Positions 1-8,367 of a DNA stretch of 64,000 nucleotides are shown one piece after another (the first letter of the stretch is position 1; the number at the start of each line of letters is the position of its first letter). Position numbers and translations under genes: made by a program. Under the pieces are notes generated by a model. It worked only from the letters and a program-made list of their open reading frames with translations, did no database searches and was not told where the DNA came from. The stretch is from Thiorhodovibrio winogradskyi (GTDB lineage: Bacteria > Pseudomonadota > Gammaproteobacteria > Chromatiales > Chromatiaceae). The stretch lies in contig NZ_CP121472.1 of the NCBI RefSeq assembly GCF_036208045.1, forward strand, positions 496,001-560,000. Reading direction: 5' to 3'.

Positions 1-1
1 A

Positions 2-895
2 CCCGAACGGGACATCCATCGCCTGATGGACTTCTGTGCTGGACTCGATCTCAGCGCGCCCAACGGGCAACCGGTCGAGCGCGTCATCAGTCTGCAATTC
101 CCCGGCTATGCGGTAGCGCACCCACATCACACCCTGTGGCTGATTCATCAGCATCGTTCAGTCTATGAACTCTACGATCCCAACACCGCGACACCCGAGC
201 AGAGCAAGTTGCGCGAGGCAGTCATCGCCTTCGATCAGCGCTATCTTGCTCGTATCCCGGCGCGCTTCACCATCTCCCAGCGCGTCGCCGACCGCCTGCA
301 AGACTACAGCGGCATCAGTGCCCGCGGCCTGCTGCATCCGCCAGCCTATGCCGAAGGTTACTACAATGCCGAGCCGCAACCCTATCTCTTCTGTCCCAGC
401 CGGCTCGAGCAACTCAAGCGCCAGGATTTGCTGATCGAGGCCGCCCGGCATCTGCGCTCGCCCCTGGTCATCCTCATTGCCGGCACCGGTGGGCAGTTGT
501 CCCGCTACCAGCAGTTGATCGACCAATATGGTCTGCATCGGCGTGTGCGCCTGCTCGGCAGCGTCAGCGAGGCGGAAAAAATCGCACTCTACGCCAACGC
601 CCTGGCGGTCTTCTTCGCCCCCTTCGACGAGGACTACGGCTATATCACCCTCGAGGCCATGCTCGCCGCCAAGCCGGTCATCACCTGCACCGACTCCGGT
701 GGCCCGCTGGAATTCGTCCTCCCCGACGAGACCGGCCGCGTGGTGCCTCCCGATCCCCAGGCCATCGCCGCCGCCATCGACCATCTCCACGCCGATCGCC
801 AGGCTGCCATTGCCCTCGGCCGCGCCGGGCGCGCCCGCTACGAGGCCCTGCAATTGAGCTGGCCGCGCACCGTCGAGACACTGCTTGGCGTCTGA
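2..895 (+). CDS. GT4-family glycosyltransferase, 5'-truncated by the window edge
   Basis: The reading frame is open to the first base, so the N-terminus lies outside the window; the first internal ATG is at 26. What remains is mostly the C-terminal Rossmann half of a GT-B fold. It has the donor-binding region around PSRLEQLKRQDLLIEA and the retaining-GT4 acidic motif in PFDEDYGYITLEAM (EX7E pattern). The segment around VAHPHHTLWLIHQHR closely resembles the matching part of the first half of the double glycosyltransferase at 8364, so the two are probably paralogues. It likely transfers a sugar from a nucleotide donor onto a surface polysaccharide at the cytoplasmic membrane. A membrane-protein gene follows 5 bases downstream. 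Acceptor and sugar cannot be told. Confidence 0.88.
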   Translation, partial: PERDIHRLMDFCAGLDLSAPNGQPVERVISLQFPGYAVAHPHHTLWLIHQHRSVYELYDPNTATPEQSKLREAVIAFDQRYLARIPARFTISQRVADRLQDYSGISARGLLHPPAYAEGYYNAEPQPYLFCPSRLEQLKRQDLLIEAARHLRSPLVILIAGTGGQLSRYQQLIDQYGLHRRVRLLGSVSEAEKIALYANALAVFFAPFDEDYGYITLEAMLAAKPVITCTDSGGPLEFVLPDETGRVVPPDPQAIAAAIDHLHADRQAAIALGRAGRARYEALQLSWPRTVETLLGV

Positions 896-900
896 ACCTC

Positions 901-3141
901 ATGCGCGAACAGCTAGGCGAACAGGACAATTGCGCTGGTTCGTGCCCAACCGGGTCGGCCCCTGCTGCGCTGATCCAGGCCACGCCGGGGCTGATCGCCG
1001 CCCTGGTGCTTGGTCTGGTCGCTTTTCTGTTGGTCGTTGGCCCGCGAGCGCTGAACGCGCAAAACCTCGCCTGGCTCGAAGCCGGCGGCAGCGATCCCAT
1101 CACCAGCTTCATCGGGTGGCACTTCTACCGGCATGCACCCTGGAGCTTCCCGCTCGGGCTGAACCCGAACTACGGTCTCGAGCTTGGCAACGCCATCGTC
1201 TATTCCGACTCCATTCCCCTGCTGGCGCTGCCGCTCAAGGCGTTCTCGTCCTGGATGCCCGAAACCTTTCAATACCTGGGCTGGTGGCTGCTCGGCTGCT
1301 TCCTGCTGCAAGCCGTCATGGGCTGGAAGCTTGCTGGCCTGCTCAGTGCCCGGATGGGTGTGCGCTTGCCGGCGGCCGGGCTGTTCGTCTTCGCGCCACC
1401 CATGCTATTGCGCATGCCCATGCACCCGAGCCTCGCCGCGCATGGATTGGTGCTCGCCGCGCTCTATTTTTGCCTGCGCTCCCGGCCCGAACGTCCCGCC
1501 TGGCTCTGGTTGGCGCTGCTGGTCCTTGCCGCCCTGGTCCATGCCTATTTGTTTGCCATCTGCGCCGCGCTCTGGTTGGCCGATCTCTCGGGCGCTCTGC
1601 TTGACGGCCAAATCCGCGCGCGCGCTGCTCTGCGCGAGATGCTTGCCGCGGCACTCTGTGTGCTGCTCGTCGCCTGGCAGGCTGGCTACTTCAGCATCGG
1701 CTCGCAATCCGCGATCGCCGGCGGCTATGGCTTGTACCGGATGAATGGCCTCAGCTTCATTGATCCTTCCGGCTACTCCTGGCTGGTGCCAGATATCCCC
1801 GAGCGTCCAGGCGACTACGAAGGCTTCAACTACCTGGGTCTCGGCGCGCTGGCGCTCTTCCTGGGGAGCCTGTTGGCGCCCTGGCTGCAGGCGCGTGCCG
1901 GCCGCGCGACGGATTCGCGGCCGCCCATGCCACTTGCGTTGCGCTGGCGCCGCCACGCACCTCTCGGTGTCATGCTTGTCGCGCTGTGGTTGTTCGCTCT
2001 CAGCCACCAGGTTGGCGTTGGGCCCTGGCAGTTCGAGCTGCCACTGCCCGATGTCCTGCTTGCCCTGGCTGGCGGTCTGCGCGCCTCGGGGCGCATGGCC
2101 TGGCCATTGTTTTATGTCCTGCTGTTCGCGCTGCTGGCCCTGGCCATCCGCCGTCTGCCCGCGCCCGCGCTGCCAGCATTGCTGAGCGCCGCCCTGCTCG
2201 CGCAGGTGGCCGACACCAGTGCTGGCTGGCTCGGGCCACGCGAGCGCATGGCCGCGCCGGCGCGCGCCGCGCTCTCCACCCCCTTGCAGGATCCTTTCTG
2301 GGCCGCGGCCGCGCGCCACTACCAGATACTGCGTCTGCTGCCACCGATGAACCTCCATCCCGACTGGGCCGATGTCGCCCCGGTGGCGGCCCGCTATCGG
2401 CTGATCACCGATGCCACCTACCTCGCGCGCACGGACCAGCATGCGCAAGCCGCCGCCCAGCGCCATGCCAGCGACCTGTTGAGCACGGGCGCCTTTGCGC
2501 GTGATACTCTCTATGTCCTCGAAGACCACCAGCTTAACGCCGCGCTTTTCAATGCCGATTCTCGCATTGACCTGGTCGCCATCATCGACGGCGTCCCCGT
2601 GGTCGCGCCCGGCTGGCTGGATTGCCCTAGGTGTCCCCAAGATTGGTTACCCGCGGCGCCGCGCTTGCCAGCATTGGCGCTGGCGAGTCCGCTCGCCTTC
2701 GGGCGCGACCAGCCGGGCAAGGCCTATCTCATTTCTGGTTGGTCCAACCCAGAGCCATGGGGTGTCTGGTCCGATGGACCAAGCGCGCGCTTGGTCCTGC
2801 CCTTGCCTCTGTTTAACAATCTGGCCGGCAATGTGAATGGCAATGCCAGGCCGGCCACTCCCACCCGGCTCCGGCTGACGGCCGGGGCCCTGGTGGAGTC
2901 GGCATGGCCCGCGCAGCGCCTCATTGCCAGTGTCAATGGCGAAGAGCTGGCAAGTGTCACGCTCCGGCGGCGCGACCCCGAAGCGATCGACATACCTCTG
3001 CCACCAAGGGTCTTGGCCGGTCATGATTGGCTTGATCTGCGTCTGAACCTTCCCGACGCTGTCGCGCCGGCAAAGCTCGCGCCAGGAGCCACCGATCAGC
3101 GCGCGCTTGGGCTTGCCCTGATCAGCCTGACCTTATTTTGA
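901..3141 (+). CDS. Large polytopic membrane protein, DUF6311-like
   Basis: A 746-residue protein. After a hydrophilic start of about 25 residues it shows roughly ten hydrophobic segments to about residue 440, then a soluble C-terminal domain of about 300 residues that is probably periplasmic. The early motif SDPITSFIGWHFYRHAPWSF and the loop order resemble DUF6311 proteins, which have a GT-C-like layout and sit in polysaccharide loci. A role as a membrane glycosyltransferase using lipid-linked sugars is inference. The start follows the upstream stop by 5 bases, suggesting translational coupling, although no clear Shine-Dalgarno is visible. Its 3' end overlaps the convergent methyltransferase by 9 bases. 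Confidence 0.8.
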   Translation: MREQLGEQDNCAGSCPTGSAPAALIQATPGLIAALVLGLVAFLLVVGPRALNAQNLAWLEAGGSDPITSFIGWHFYRHAPWSFPLGLNPNYGLELGNAIVYSDSIPLLALPLKAFSSWMPETFQYLGWWLLGCFLLQAVMGWKLAGLLSARMGVRLPAAGLFVFAPPMLLRMPMHPSLAAHGLVLAALYFCLRSRPERPAWLWLALLVLAALVHAYLFAICAALWLADLSGALLDGQIRARAALREMLAAALCVLLVAWQAGYFSIGSQSAIAGGYGLYRMNGLSFIDPSGYSWLVPDIPERPGDYEGFNYLGLGALALFLGSLLAPWLQARAGRATDSRPPMPLALRWRRHAPLGVMLVALWLFALSHQVGVGPWQFELPLPDVLLALAGGLRASGRMAWPLFYVLLFALLALAIRRLPAPALPALLSAALLAQVADTSAGWLGPRERMAAPARAALSTPLQDPFWAAAARHYQILRLLPPMNLHPDWADVAPVAARYRLITDATYLARTDQHAQAAAQRHASDLLSTGAFARDTLYVLEDHQLNAALFNADSRIDLVAIIDGVPVVAPGWLDCPRCPQDWLPAAPRLPALALASPLAFGRDQPGKAYLISGWSNPEPWGVWSDGPSARLVLPLPLFNNLAGNVNGNARPATPTRLRLTAGALVESAWPAQRLIASVNGEELASVTLRRRDPEAIDIPLPPRVLAGHDWLDLRLNLPDAVAPAKLAPGATDQRALGLALISLTLF

Positions 3142-4056
3142 TCCTGTCCATGCTTTGATCATGGCCGCGGCCGAGCGACGCAGGAAGCCTTGCGCACGCG
3201 CCAGCCAGGTCCGTCCCGATTCCCGCGCCGCCGCACTCCCGGCCATGCCGGGCTCTTGCGCGCTGCCCTCGGCGCGCGCGCGCGCCACCGGCCAGGCATC
3301 CTGTTCTAGCATCGCGGCCAACGCGTCCGCGCGCTCGCGCGGCATCATCAAAAAATCCCAGTAGTAGGCGTCGACCGTCTCAAGCCACTGATCGCGTGTC
3401 TCGAACCGATGGCCAAGCAGGTCGGCCAAGCAATAATTCCAGCGCTCCGCCAGATCGAACAAGTCGCCCGCCTCGTGCCCATAAGCCGTGAACGACGGCG
3501 AGCCGTATTCGACCGAAATCAAGGGTCGATAGCGCTGTATCGTTTGCTCGCCACCGGCCAGCACGTCAAGCTCGGCGCCCTCGACGTCGATCTTAATGAA
3601 GTCCAGCTGCCGAGGCGCTCGCTGGTCGGCGAACAGCGCGTCCAGCGAGGTCACATCCACCTCGATTTTCTCGAGTGTCGCGCCCGCCTCGTCGTTATAG
3701 CGGCGCCGACGCAAGCCGCTTTCCTCGCGCGCGCTGGTGTTGACGATAAATTTGGTGCGCCCCAGTTCACGACTCAGGGCGGCATGAATGATGCGCACCC
3801 CGGGGCGGCCGCCGAAAGACAGCATTAAATGCGCGCATTCCTGCGGTAGTGGCTCGACAATGAGCAAATCCCTTGCCCCCAGGATATCCAGCAATACCCG
3901 CGCATGGCGCCCGGCGTGCCCGCCCACGTCCACCGCGCTCGAGCCCCGCGGCAAAACCCGGCAATAAGCCCGTTCCAGCGTCTGTTCCCAGTCCCAGTGC
4001 AGGACATCCGCGGCCTCGGCCCGCAAGCGTACAAGATACTCCGCCGCCGTCTCCAT
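3133..4056 (-). CDS. FkbM-family SAM-dependent methyltransferase
   Basis: A 307-residue protein with the FkbM fold. The glycine-rich SAM loop is in SAVDVGGHAGRHARVLLD, an acidic strand end is in LLIVEPLP, and the family signature is LDFIKIDVEGAELDVLAGG. FkbM enzymes O-methylate sugars or polyketides; here a methylated glycan residue is the likely product. The C-terminal ~70 residues go beyond the core and end in a basic amphipathic stretch. It is the first minus-strand gene of the cluster and is convergent with the DUF6311-like gene, sharing 9 bases at the stops. The substrate is unknown. Confidence 0.88.
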   Translation of the reverse strand: METAAEYLVRLRAEAADVLHWDWEQTLERAYCRVLPRGSSAVDVGGHAGRHARVLLDILGARDLLIVEPLPQECAHLMLSFGGRPGVRIIHAALSRELGRTKFIVNTSAREESGLRRRRYNDEAGATLEKIEVDVTSLDALFADQRAPRQLDFIKIDVEGAELDVLAGGEQTIQRYRPLISVEYGSPSFTAYGHEAGDLFDLAERWNYCLADLLGHRFETRDQWLETVDAYYWDFLMMPRERADALAAMLEQDAWPVARARAEGSAQEPGMAGSAAARESGRTWLARAQGFLRRSAAAMIKAWTGSK

Positions 4057-4320
4057 CGCGCTCTCCCAAAAAATAGTCAGTCAGGAGCGCGCACCTTAGC
4101 AGAATCAGCCGCCATTCCGCATGGTCGCCGAGGGCCTTCAGCGGTTCCAAAGGGCGCGTTGCGGCACTCAATGTATGGCCCGGTGGTCAGTAGCCGCGCC
4201 ATCCCGGCGCGTTATGAAGCGGCTGGAAGCCGCTGCCACACCAGAGGAGCCCCCAAATTTCGACTTGCTGTCGTCAATGGCGCCAAGGGTGCCAAGGGTG
4301 CCAAGGGGTATACTGGGCCA

Positions 4321-5037
4321 ATGGACTTGAAAGAAAGCAACCTCCTCGGCGACGGCATTGCCCGGCACTGGTACTACCGCGCCAAGGCGGCGGCCGTGCA
4401 GCGCCTGTTGCGCGGGCGCGCGCCTGCCGCCATCCTCGATGTTGGCGCGGGTTCGGGATTTTTTTCCCGCCACCTGTTAACACATACCAGCGCAAACCTT
4501 GCATGGTGTGTCGATACCGGGTATGACAGTGACAGTCAGGAGGAACACCAGGGAAAGACATTGTACTTCCAGCGCGAGCTCAGCCCGGTGCCAGCGGATC
4601 TCATTTTGCTGATGGATGTGCTCGAGCATGTCGATGACGATGCCGCGCTGCTGCGCGCGGCCCTGGCTGCCAGCACCGCGACCGACGCGCGGATTCTGAT
4701 CTCGGTTCCCGCCTTCCAGTGGCTGTGGAGTGGCCATGACGATTTTCTCGGTCACCAACGCCGTTACCGGCTGCGGCAACTGACCAATCTGGTCACCAGC
4801 GCCGGCCTGGTGATCGAGCAGGCTTGCTACTACTACGGCCTGCTCTTCCCGCTTGCCGTGGCCACTCGCTTGCCCGCGCGTATCCAGTCGCGGCAACCGC
4901 GTTCGCAGTTGCGTGCCCAGGGTCCATTGACCAACCGGCTGCTGCTTGCCTGCTGCCATGCCGAGTTGCCGCTGCTCGCCCATAACCGCCTCGCGGGCCT
5001 CAGTGCGTTTTGCCTGGCCCGCGCCGGGCGCGGCTAG
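4321..5037 (+). CDS. Class I SAM-dependent methyltransferase
   Basis: A 238-residue methyltransferase with motif I in ILDVGAGSGFFSRHL and the post-II motif LILLMDVLEHVDDDAALL. The motif SVPAFQWLWSGHDDFLGHQR is typical of methyltransferases beside GtrB-type glycosyltransferases. The frame is open further upstream to 3904, but that stretch overlaps the FkbM gene antisense, so I chose the ATG at 4321, where homology-like sequence begins. Just upstream are three tandem 9-base repeats (4282-4308) and a TATACT hexamer at 4309-4314. It is followed closely by the GT2 gene, probably in one transcript with it and GtrA. The target may be a lipid-linked sugar. Confidence 0.85.
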   Translation: MDLKESNLLGDGIARHWYYRAKAAAVQRLLRGRAPAAILDVGAGSGFFSRHLLTHTSANLAWCVDTGYDSDSQEEHQGKTLYFQRELSPVPADLILLMDVLEHVDDDAALLRAALAASTATDARILISVPAFQWLWSGHDDFLGHQRRYRLRQLTNLVTSAGLVIEQACYYYGLLFPLAVATRLPARIQSRQPRSQLRAQGPLTNRLLLACCHAELPLLAHNRLAGLSAFCLARAGRG

Positions 5038-5067
5038 GGCGCCCGCCACCTATTGCGCCGACCCCAC

Positions 5068-6021
5068 ATGCCTCCCGATCTCACCATTCTCGTTCCGGTC
5101 CTGAATGAAGCCGACTCCATCCGGCCCTTTCTCGCCGGACTCGATGCCGCCTTGGAGCAGGAGACCAGCGCGGGCCTGCGCTTGGAGATTCTATTCATCA
5201 ACGATGGCTCCAGGGATACAACACTGGAGCGTCTTTTGGAAATCCAGCAAGTGGACACGCGCCTGCGGATCATCGACCTCAGCCGCAACTTCGGCAAAGA
5301 GGCCGCCCTGGCCGCGGGTCTGCAACGGGCAGGCGGGCGGGCCGTGGTTCCCATGGATGTCGATTTGCAGGATCCGCCGGGGCTGATTCCGGACATGCTG
5401 TCCCAGTGGCGCGCTGGTGCCGAAATGGTCCTCGCCCGTCGCCGTGATCGCAGCACCGACTCCTGGTCCAAGCGCCTGAGCGCGCGCTGGTTCTACCGCC
5501 TGCACAATGCCATCTCCGAGATCGAAATACCCGATAACGTGGGCGATTTCCGCCTGCTCGACCGACGCGTGGTCGACGCCATCAATGAACTGCCGGAATC
5601 CTGCCGCTTCACCAAAGGGCTGTTCGCCTGGGTCGGCTTTCGCACCGTGGTGATCGACTATGTCAGGGCGCCGCGTGCTGTCGGAACGAGCAAATTCAGC
5701 GGTTGGCGACTATGGAACTTTGCTTTGGAGGGCATTACCAGCTTCAGTACCGTGCCCTTGCGTATCTGGACCTACCTGGGGTTTGCCGTCGCGGCTGGCG
5801 CCTTCCTGTATGGATTCTTGATTACGCTGCTGGTGCTGCTGCGGGGCGTCGATGTGCCTGGCTATGCCTCCCTTATCGTCCTCATGGCTATTCTGGGTGG
5901 GTTGCAACTGGCTGGAATTGGCATTCTGGGCGAATATCTGGGCCGCGCCTATCTCGAAACCAAGCACCGTCCGGTCTGCATCGTGCGCGAGGTACATGAG
6001 CCGCGTGATTCCCATGTCTAA
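5068..6021 (+). CDS. GT2-family polyprenyl-phosphate glycosyltransferase (GtrB/ArnC type)
   Basis: A 317-residue protein. The N-terminal GT2 domain carries ILVPVLNEADSI and the metal-binding region VVPMDVDLQDPPGLIP (DxD-like). Two C-terminal membrane helices, about residues 232-300, end in LGEYLGRAYLETKHRP, the hallmark of GtrB/ArnC/DPM1-like enzymes. These charge undecaprenyl phosphate with a hexose at the inner face of the membrane. The ATG at 5068 is preferred over an in-frame TTG at 5053. The next gene encodes GtrA, the usual flippase partner, and overlaps its 3' end. The sugar identity is unknown. Confidence 0.9.
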   Translation: MPPDLTILVPVLNEADSIRPFLAGLDAALEQETSAGLRLEILFINDGSRDTTLERLLEIQQVDTRLRIIDLSRNFGKEAALAAGLQRAGGRAVVPMDVDLQDPPGLIPDMLSQWRAGAEMVLARRRDRSTDSWSKRLSARWFYRLHNAISEIEIPDNVGDFRLLDRRVVDAINELPESCRFTKGLFAWVGFRTVVIDYVRAPRAVGTSKFSGWRLWNFALEGITSFSTVPLRIWTYLGFAVAAGAFLYGFLITLLVLLRGVDVPGYASLIVLMAILGGLQLAGIGILGEYLGRAYLETKHRPVCIVREVHEPRDSHV

Positions 6022-6421
6022 CACCCAAGGCCAACTGCTGCGGGAACTGGCCACCGCGGTTCGCTTTGGCCTAGTTGGCCTGGTCGCCACCGCCACCCAT
6101 CTGGTCAGCGTCTATCTGTTGGTGTCTAGCCTCCAATTGCCGCCGCAACTTGCCAATCTGTTGGCCTTTGTGCTGGCCTTTGGGGTCTCCCTGGTCGGCC
6201 ACCAGCACTGGACCTTTGCCGCGCGCGCCGATCCGCGTCAGGCCAGAAGACGTTTTTTCCTGGTTGCGGTGGCGGCCTATGCCGCCAACAGCCTGCTGTT
6301 GGGTGTGCTGCTGCGCATGGCCGATGTCGCGCCAGCGCTTAGCGCGGTGCTGGCGGCAAGTTGCGTGCCTTTGTTTAGCTATCTGGCCAGTCGACTGTGG
6401 GCCTTTGTGCCCGCGAGATGA
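5996..6421 (+). CDS. GtrA-family membrane protein (lipid-linked sugar flippase)
   Basis: A protein of about 141 residues with four hydrophobic segments. It includes VRFGLVGLVATATHLVSVY near the start and the family-typical FVLAFGVSLVGHQHWTF in the middle. GtrA proteins are thought to flip undecaprenyl-phosphate-glucose to the periplasm for glycan modification. The gene overlaps the GtrB-type gene, so the pair is probably co-translated. Two starts are possible: ATG 5996 with a nearby GAGG, or ATG 6014, which gives an 8-base overlap. I chose the longer with moderate confidence. Confidence 0.86.
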   Translation: MSRVIPMSNTQGQLLRELATAVRFGLVGLVATATHLVSVYLLVSSLQLPPQLANLLAFVLAFGVSLVGHQHWTFAARADPRQARRRFFLVAVAAYAANSLLLGVLLRMADVAPALSAVLAASCVPLFSYLASRLWAFVPAR

Positions 6422-6432
6422 GTGAGAGCGGG

Positions 6433-7215
6433 TCAGGCCCCGGGTTCTGCCCCGGGTTCATTTTGGGCCTCATTTGGAGCCTGGCGCGCGCGGTATTCTG
6501 GCGAGGCATGGAGCGCGGTCAGAAAATGCTCCGGGGTCAAGCGTCCGCTCTCCAGGGCGTGGCGATAAAACTCCAGTCCCTCGGCATCTGCCGCGCGTCC
6601 GAGCAGGCTTTGGTAGCTGGCGGCGATCAGCGCGCCTGGTTCCCGGATGCGCAGGAGTGCCGTGCATGGGTCGGGTTCGCGTCGCGCGCATTTGCGCGCC
6701 ACGCCATCGAACAGCCAATCGTCCATCACTGTCACGGAGACCAGGTCAAAGCCGGCCGCGGACAGTGCCGCTGTCAGGGTCAAGTGCGTGAAGCTGTTGA
6801 GGTGATAATCGCCAGGGTAGGCTTGGGTACCGAACAAACACTGCAACAAGGCCTCATGCCGCGCCGCGGTTTGATTTTCCTCCAGCTCGAACAGCTTGGC
6901 CAGATCGAGCAGGCTGGGCACGCGAAAATGCAGCAGGCCGTCCATTTCCAGCAGGCGGTTCCATTCCCGCAGCAGCGCCGGGAGGCGGAAGCGCGACAGG
7001 TGCTCCAACACATCCTGGGCCAGTATTTCCGTGTAATAGTCCGCGGGAAGCATGCTTAGATCGCAGACGTCAGCCACCAGGTCGGGAGAGTGCAAGGCTT
7101 GAAAATCGACGTTCAGATAGCCTTCTAGCCGAGTGAAGCCGCAGCCAAGATTAAGCCGCCGTGGAAAGGATGTGTAATCGAATTCCTCGGCTTGTTCACT
7201 GGTGGTTGTCATCAT
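6433..7215 (-). CDS. SAM-dependent methyltransferase fused to a C-terminal DUF4214 module
   Basis: A 260-residue protein in two parts. The methyltransferase part has RRLNLGCGFTRLEGYLNVDF and the motif LAQDVLEHLSRFRLPALL. After about residue 180 a short DUF4214-type domain follows (SYQSLLGRAADAEGLEFY). The same module opens the giant surface protein at 11458, and DUF4214 is recurrent in surface proteins and glycan enzymes. ATG 7215, with a GAGGGG about 9 bases upstream, is a better start than the ATG at 7233, which has no ribosome site. It is convergent with the GtrA gene, 11 bases away. The C-terminal tail is low complexity. Confidence 0.85.
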   Translation of the reverse strand: MMTTTSEQAEEFDYTSFPRRLNLGCGFTRLEGYLNVDFQALHSPDLVADVCDLSMLPADYYTEILAQDVLEHLSRFRLPALLREWNRLLEMDGLLHFRVPSLLDLAKLFELEENQTAARHEALLQCLFGTQAYPGDYHLNSFTHLTLTAALSAAGFDLVSVTVMDDWLFDGVARKCARREPDPCTALLRIREPGALIAASYQSLLGRAADAEGLEFYRHALESGRLTPEHFLTALHASPEYRARQAPNEAQNEPGAEPGA

Positions 7216-7344
7216 CCCTTCATCCCCTCGCATGCGATCACAGGCGCGACCATACCAGAATCCGCGCGGATCCGGTATAGTTCGCGCCTGCCATCGCCGC
7301 CCTGCCAGGGTTAAACGCCGCCTCGCTCAAGCGCCACCGCCGTC

Positions 7345-8367
7345 ATGCAAGCCCTCTCCACCGCCGTCGCTCCCTTGGTCGAGTATCTGCGCCAGCATCC
7401 GCGGGCTGGCGCCGACTTGGTCGAGCAATGCCGCGCGCTGCCGGCGATCGAGCGGGCGCTCCTGGATGCCTTTGGCGTGCGCGTCACCGCACCGGACTTT
7501 ACCCGTCAAGTGCAAACCCGCACCAGCCCCGCCCTCCTTGAGCGACTGCTGCGCCGCATCCTCGACCAATGGGAACAACTGGGGCAGCGCGAGCCGCACT
7601 GGTCGGTCCTGACCCACGCCGAGTACTACCAGGAGCGGCTCGACAGCGCCACCCTGGCCAATTTCTACAACACCGGCCGCATCGAGGCCGGGCGTCTGGC
7701 CCTGTTGCGCGATTGTTTCAACCTCACCCCGCCCGGCTCTGACCTGATCGACTTTGGCTGCGGCGTCGGGCGCATTGCCACCCACCTGCTGGAGCAGGGC
7801 TACCGGGTGCTTGGCGTCGACATCTCGGCGGGTAACCTGAGTGCCGCCCGCCAACATCTCCAGGCGGCGGGGCATAGCTTCACCACCCTGCATCTGCGGG
7901 ACATGGCGGCGCTCGACGCCCTGCCGCGCGCCTCGGTGGTCTTTAGTTATGGCACCTTGCAGCACAATCCGCCGCCCGTGCAGCGCTACCTGCTCGCGCG
8001 CCTGTTGCGGCAACTGCGCCCCGGCGGCATTGCGCTCTTCCAGTTACCCACCTATCAACCAGGATACAGGTTCGAGGTCGCCTCCTACCTTGCCGACCCG
8101 CCGCGAACGCTCATGGAAATGCATTGCCTGCCCATGTCCGCGGTGCTCGCCACCCTGCGCGGCGCCGGCATGGCACTGCTCGACGTGCAACAGGACGACT
8201 GGACCGGTGGCGACTTTCAAAGTCACAGCTTTCTCGCCGTCAAGCCGGACGAGGCCGCCGCATCCGACCCGCCCCGGCCGTTCTCCCAGTCCTTCTCCCA
8301 GTCCTTCTCCCGACCCTCTCCCAATCCTTCTCATAGTGGTTCCAGCGCATCGGCCCCAAGTGCATGA
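7345..8367 (+). CDS. Class I SAM-dependent methyltransferase with repeat-derived Ser/Pro tail
   Basis: A 340-residue protein. An N-terminal helical region of about 100 residues precedes a Rossmann methyltransferase with DLIDFGCGVGRIATHLLEQG (motif I), VLGVDISAGNL and the post-II segment VVFSYGTLQHNPPPVQRYL. The family resembles the UbiG/Methyltransf_25 group. The last ~35 residues are Ser/Pro-rich and come from about four 12-base repeats at 8281-8328, so they are probably not part of the fold. The stop overlaps the next start as ATGA at 8364, indicating translational coupling with the double glycosyltransferase. The substrate is probably a glycan or lipid intermediate. Confidence 0.86.
   Translation: MQALSTAVAPLVEYLRQHPRAGADLVEQCRALPAIERALLDAFGVRVTAPDFTRQVQTRTSPALLERLLRRILDQWEQLGQREPHWSVLTHAEYYQERLDSATLANFYNTGRIEAGRLALLRDCFNLTPPGSDLIDFGCGVGRIATHLLEQGYRVLGVDISAGNLSAARQHLQAAGHSFTTLHLRDMAALDALPRASVVFSYGTLQHNPPPVQRYLLARLLRQLRPGGIALFQLPTYQPGYRFEVASYLADPPRTLMEMHCLPMSAVLATLRGAGMALLDVQQDDWTGGDFQSHSFLAVKPDEAAASDPPRPFSQSFSQSFSRPSPNPSHSGSSASAPSA

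Noticed and set aside
1405-2640. Long minus-strand frame (411 codons) antisense to the DUF6311-like gene
   Set aside because: Gln/Arg/Gly-rich translation with no family features; an expected shadow of a GC-rich coding region.
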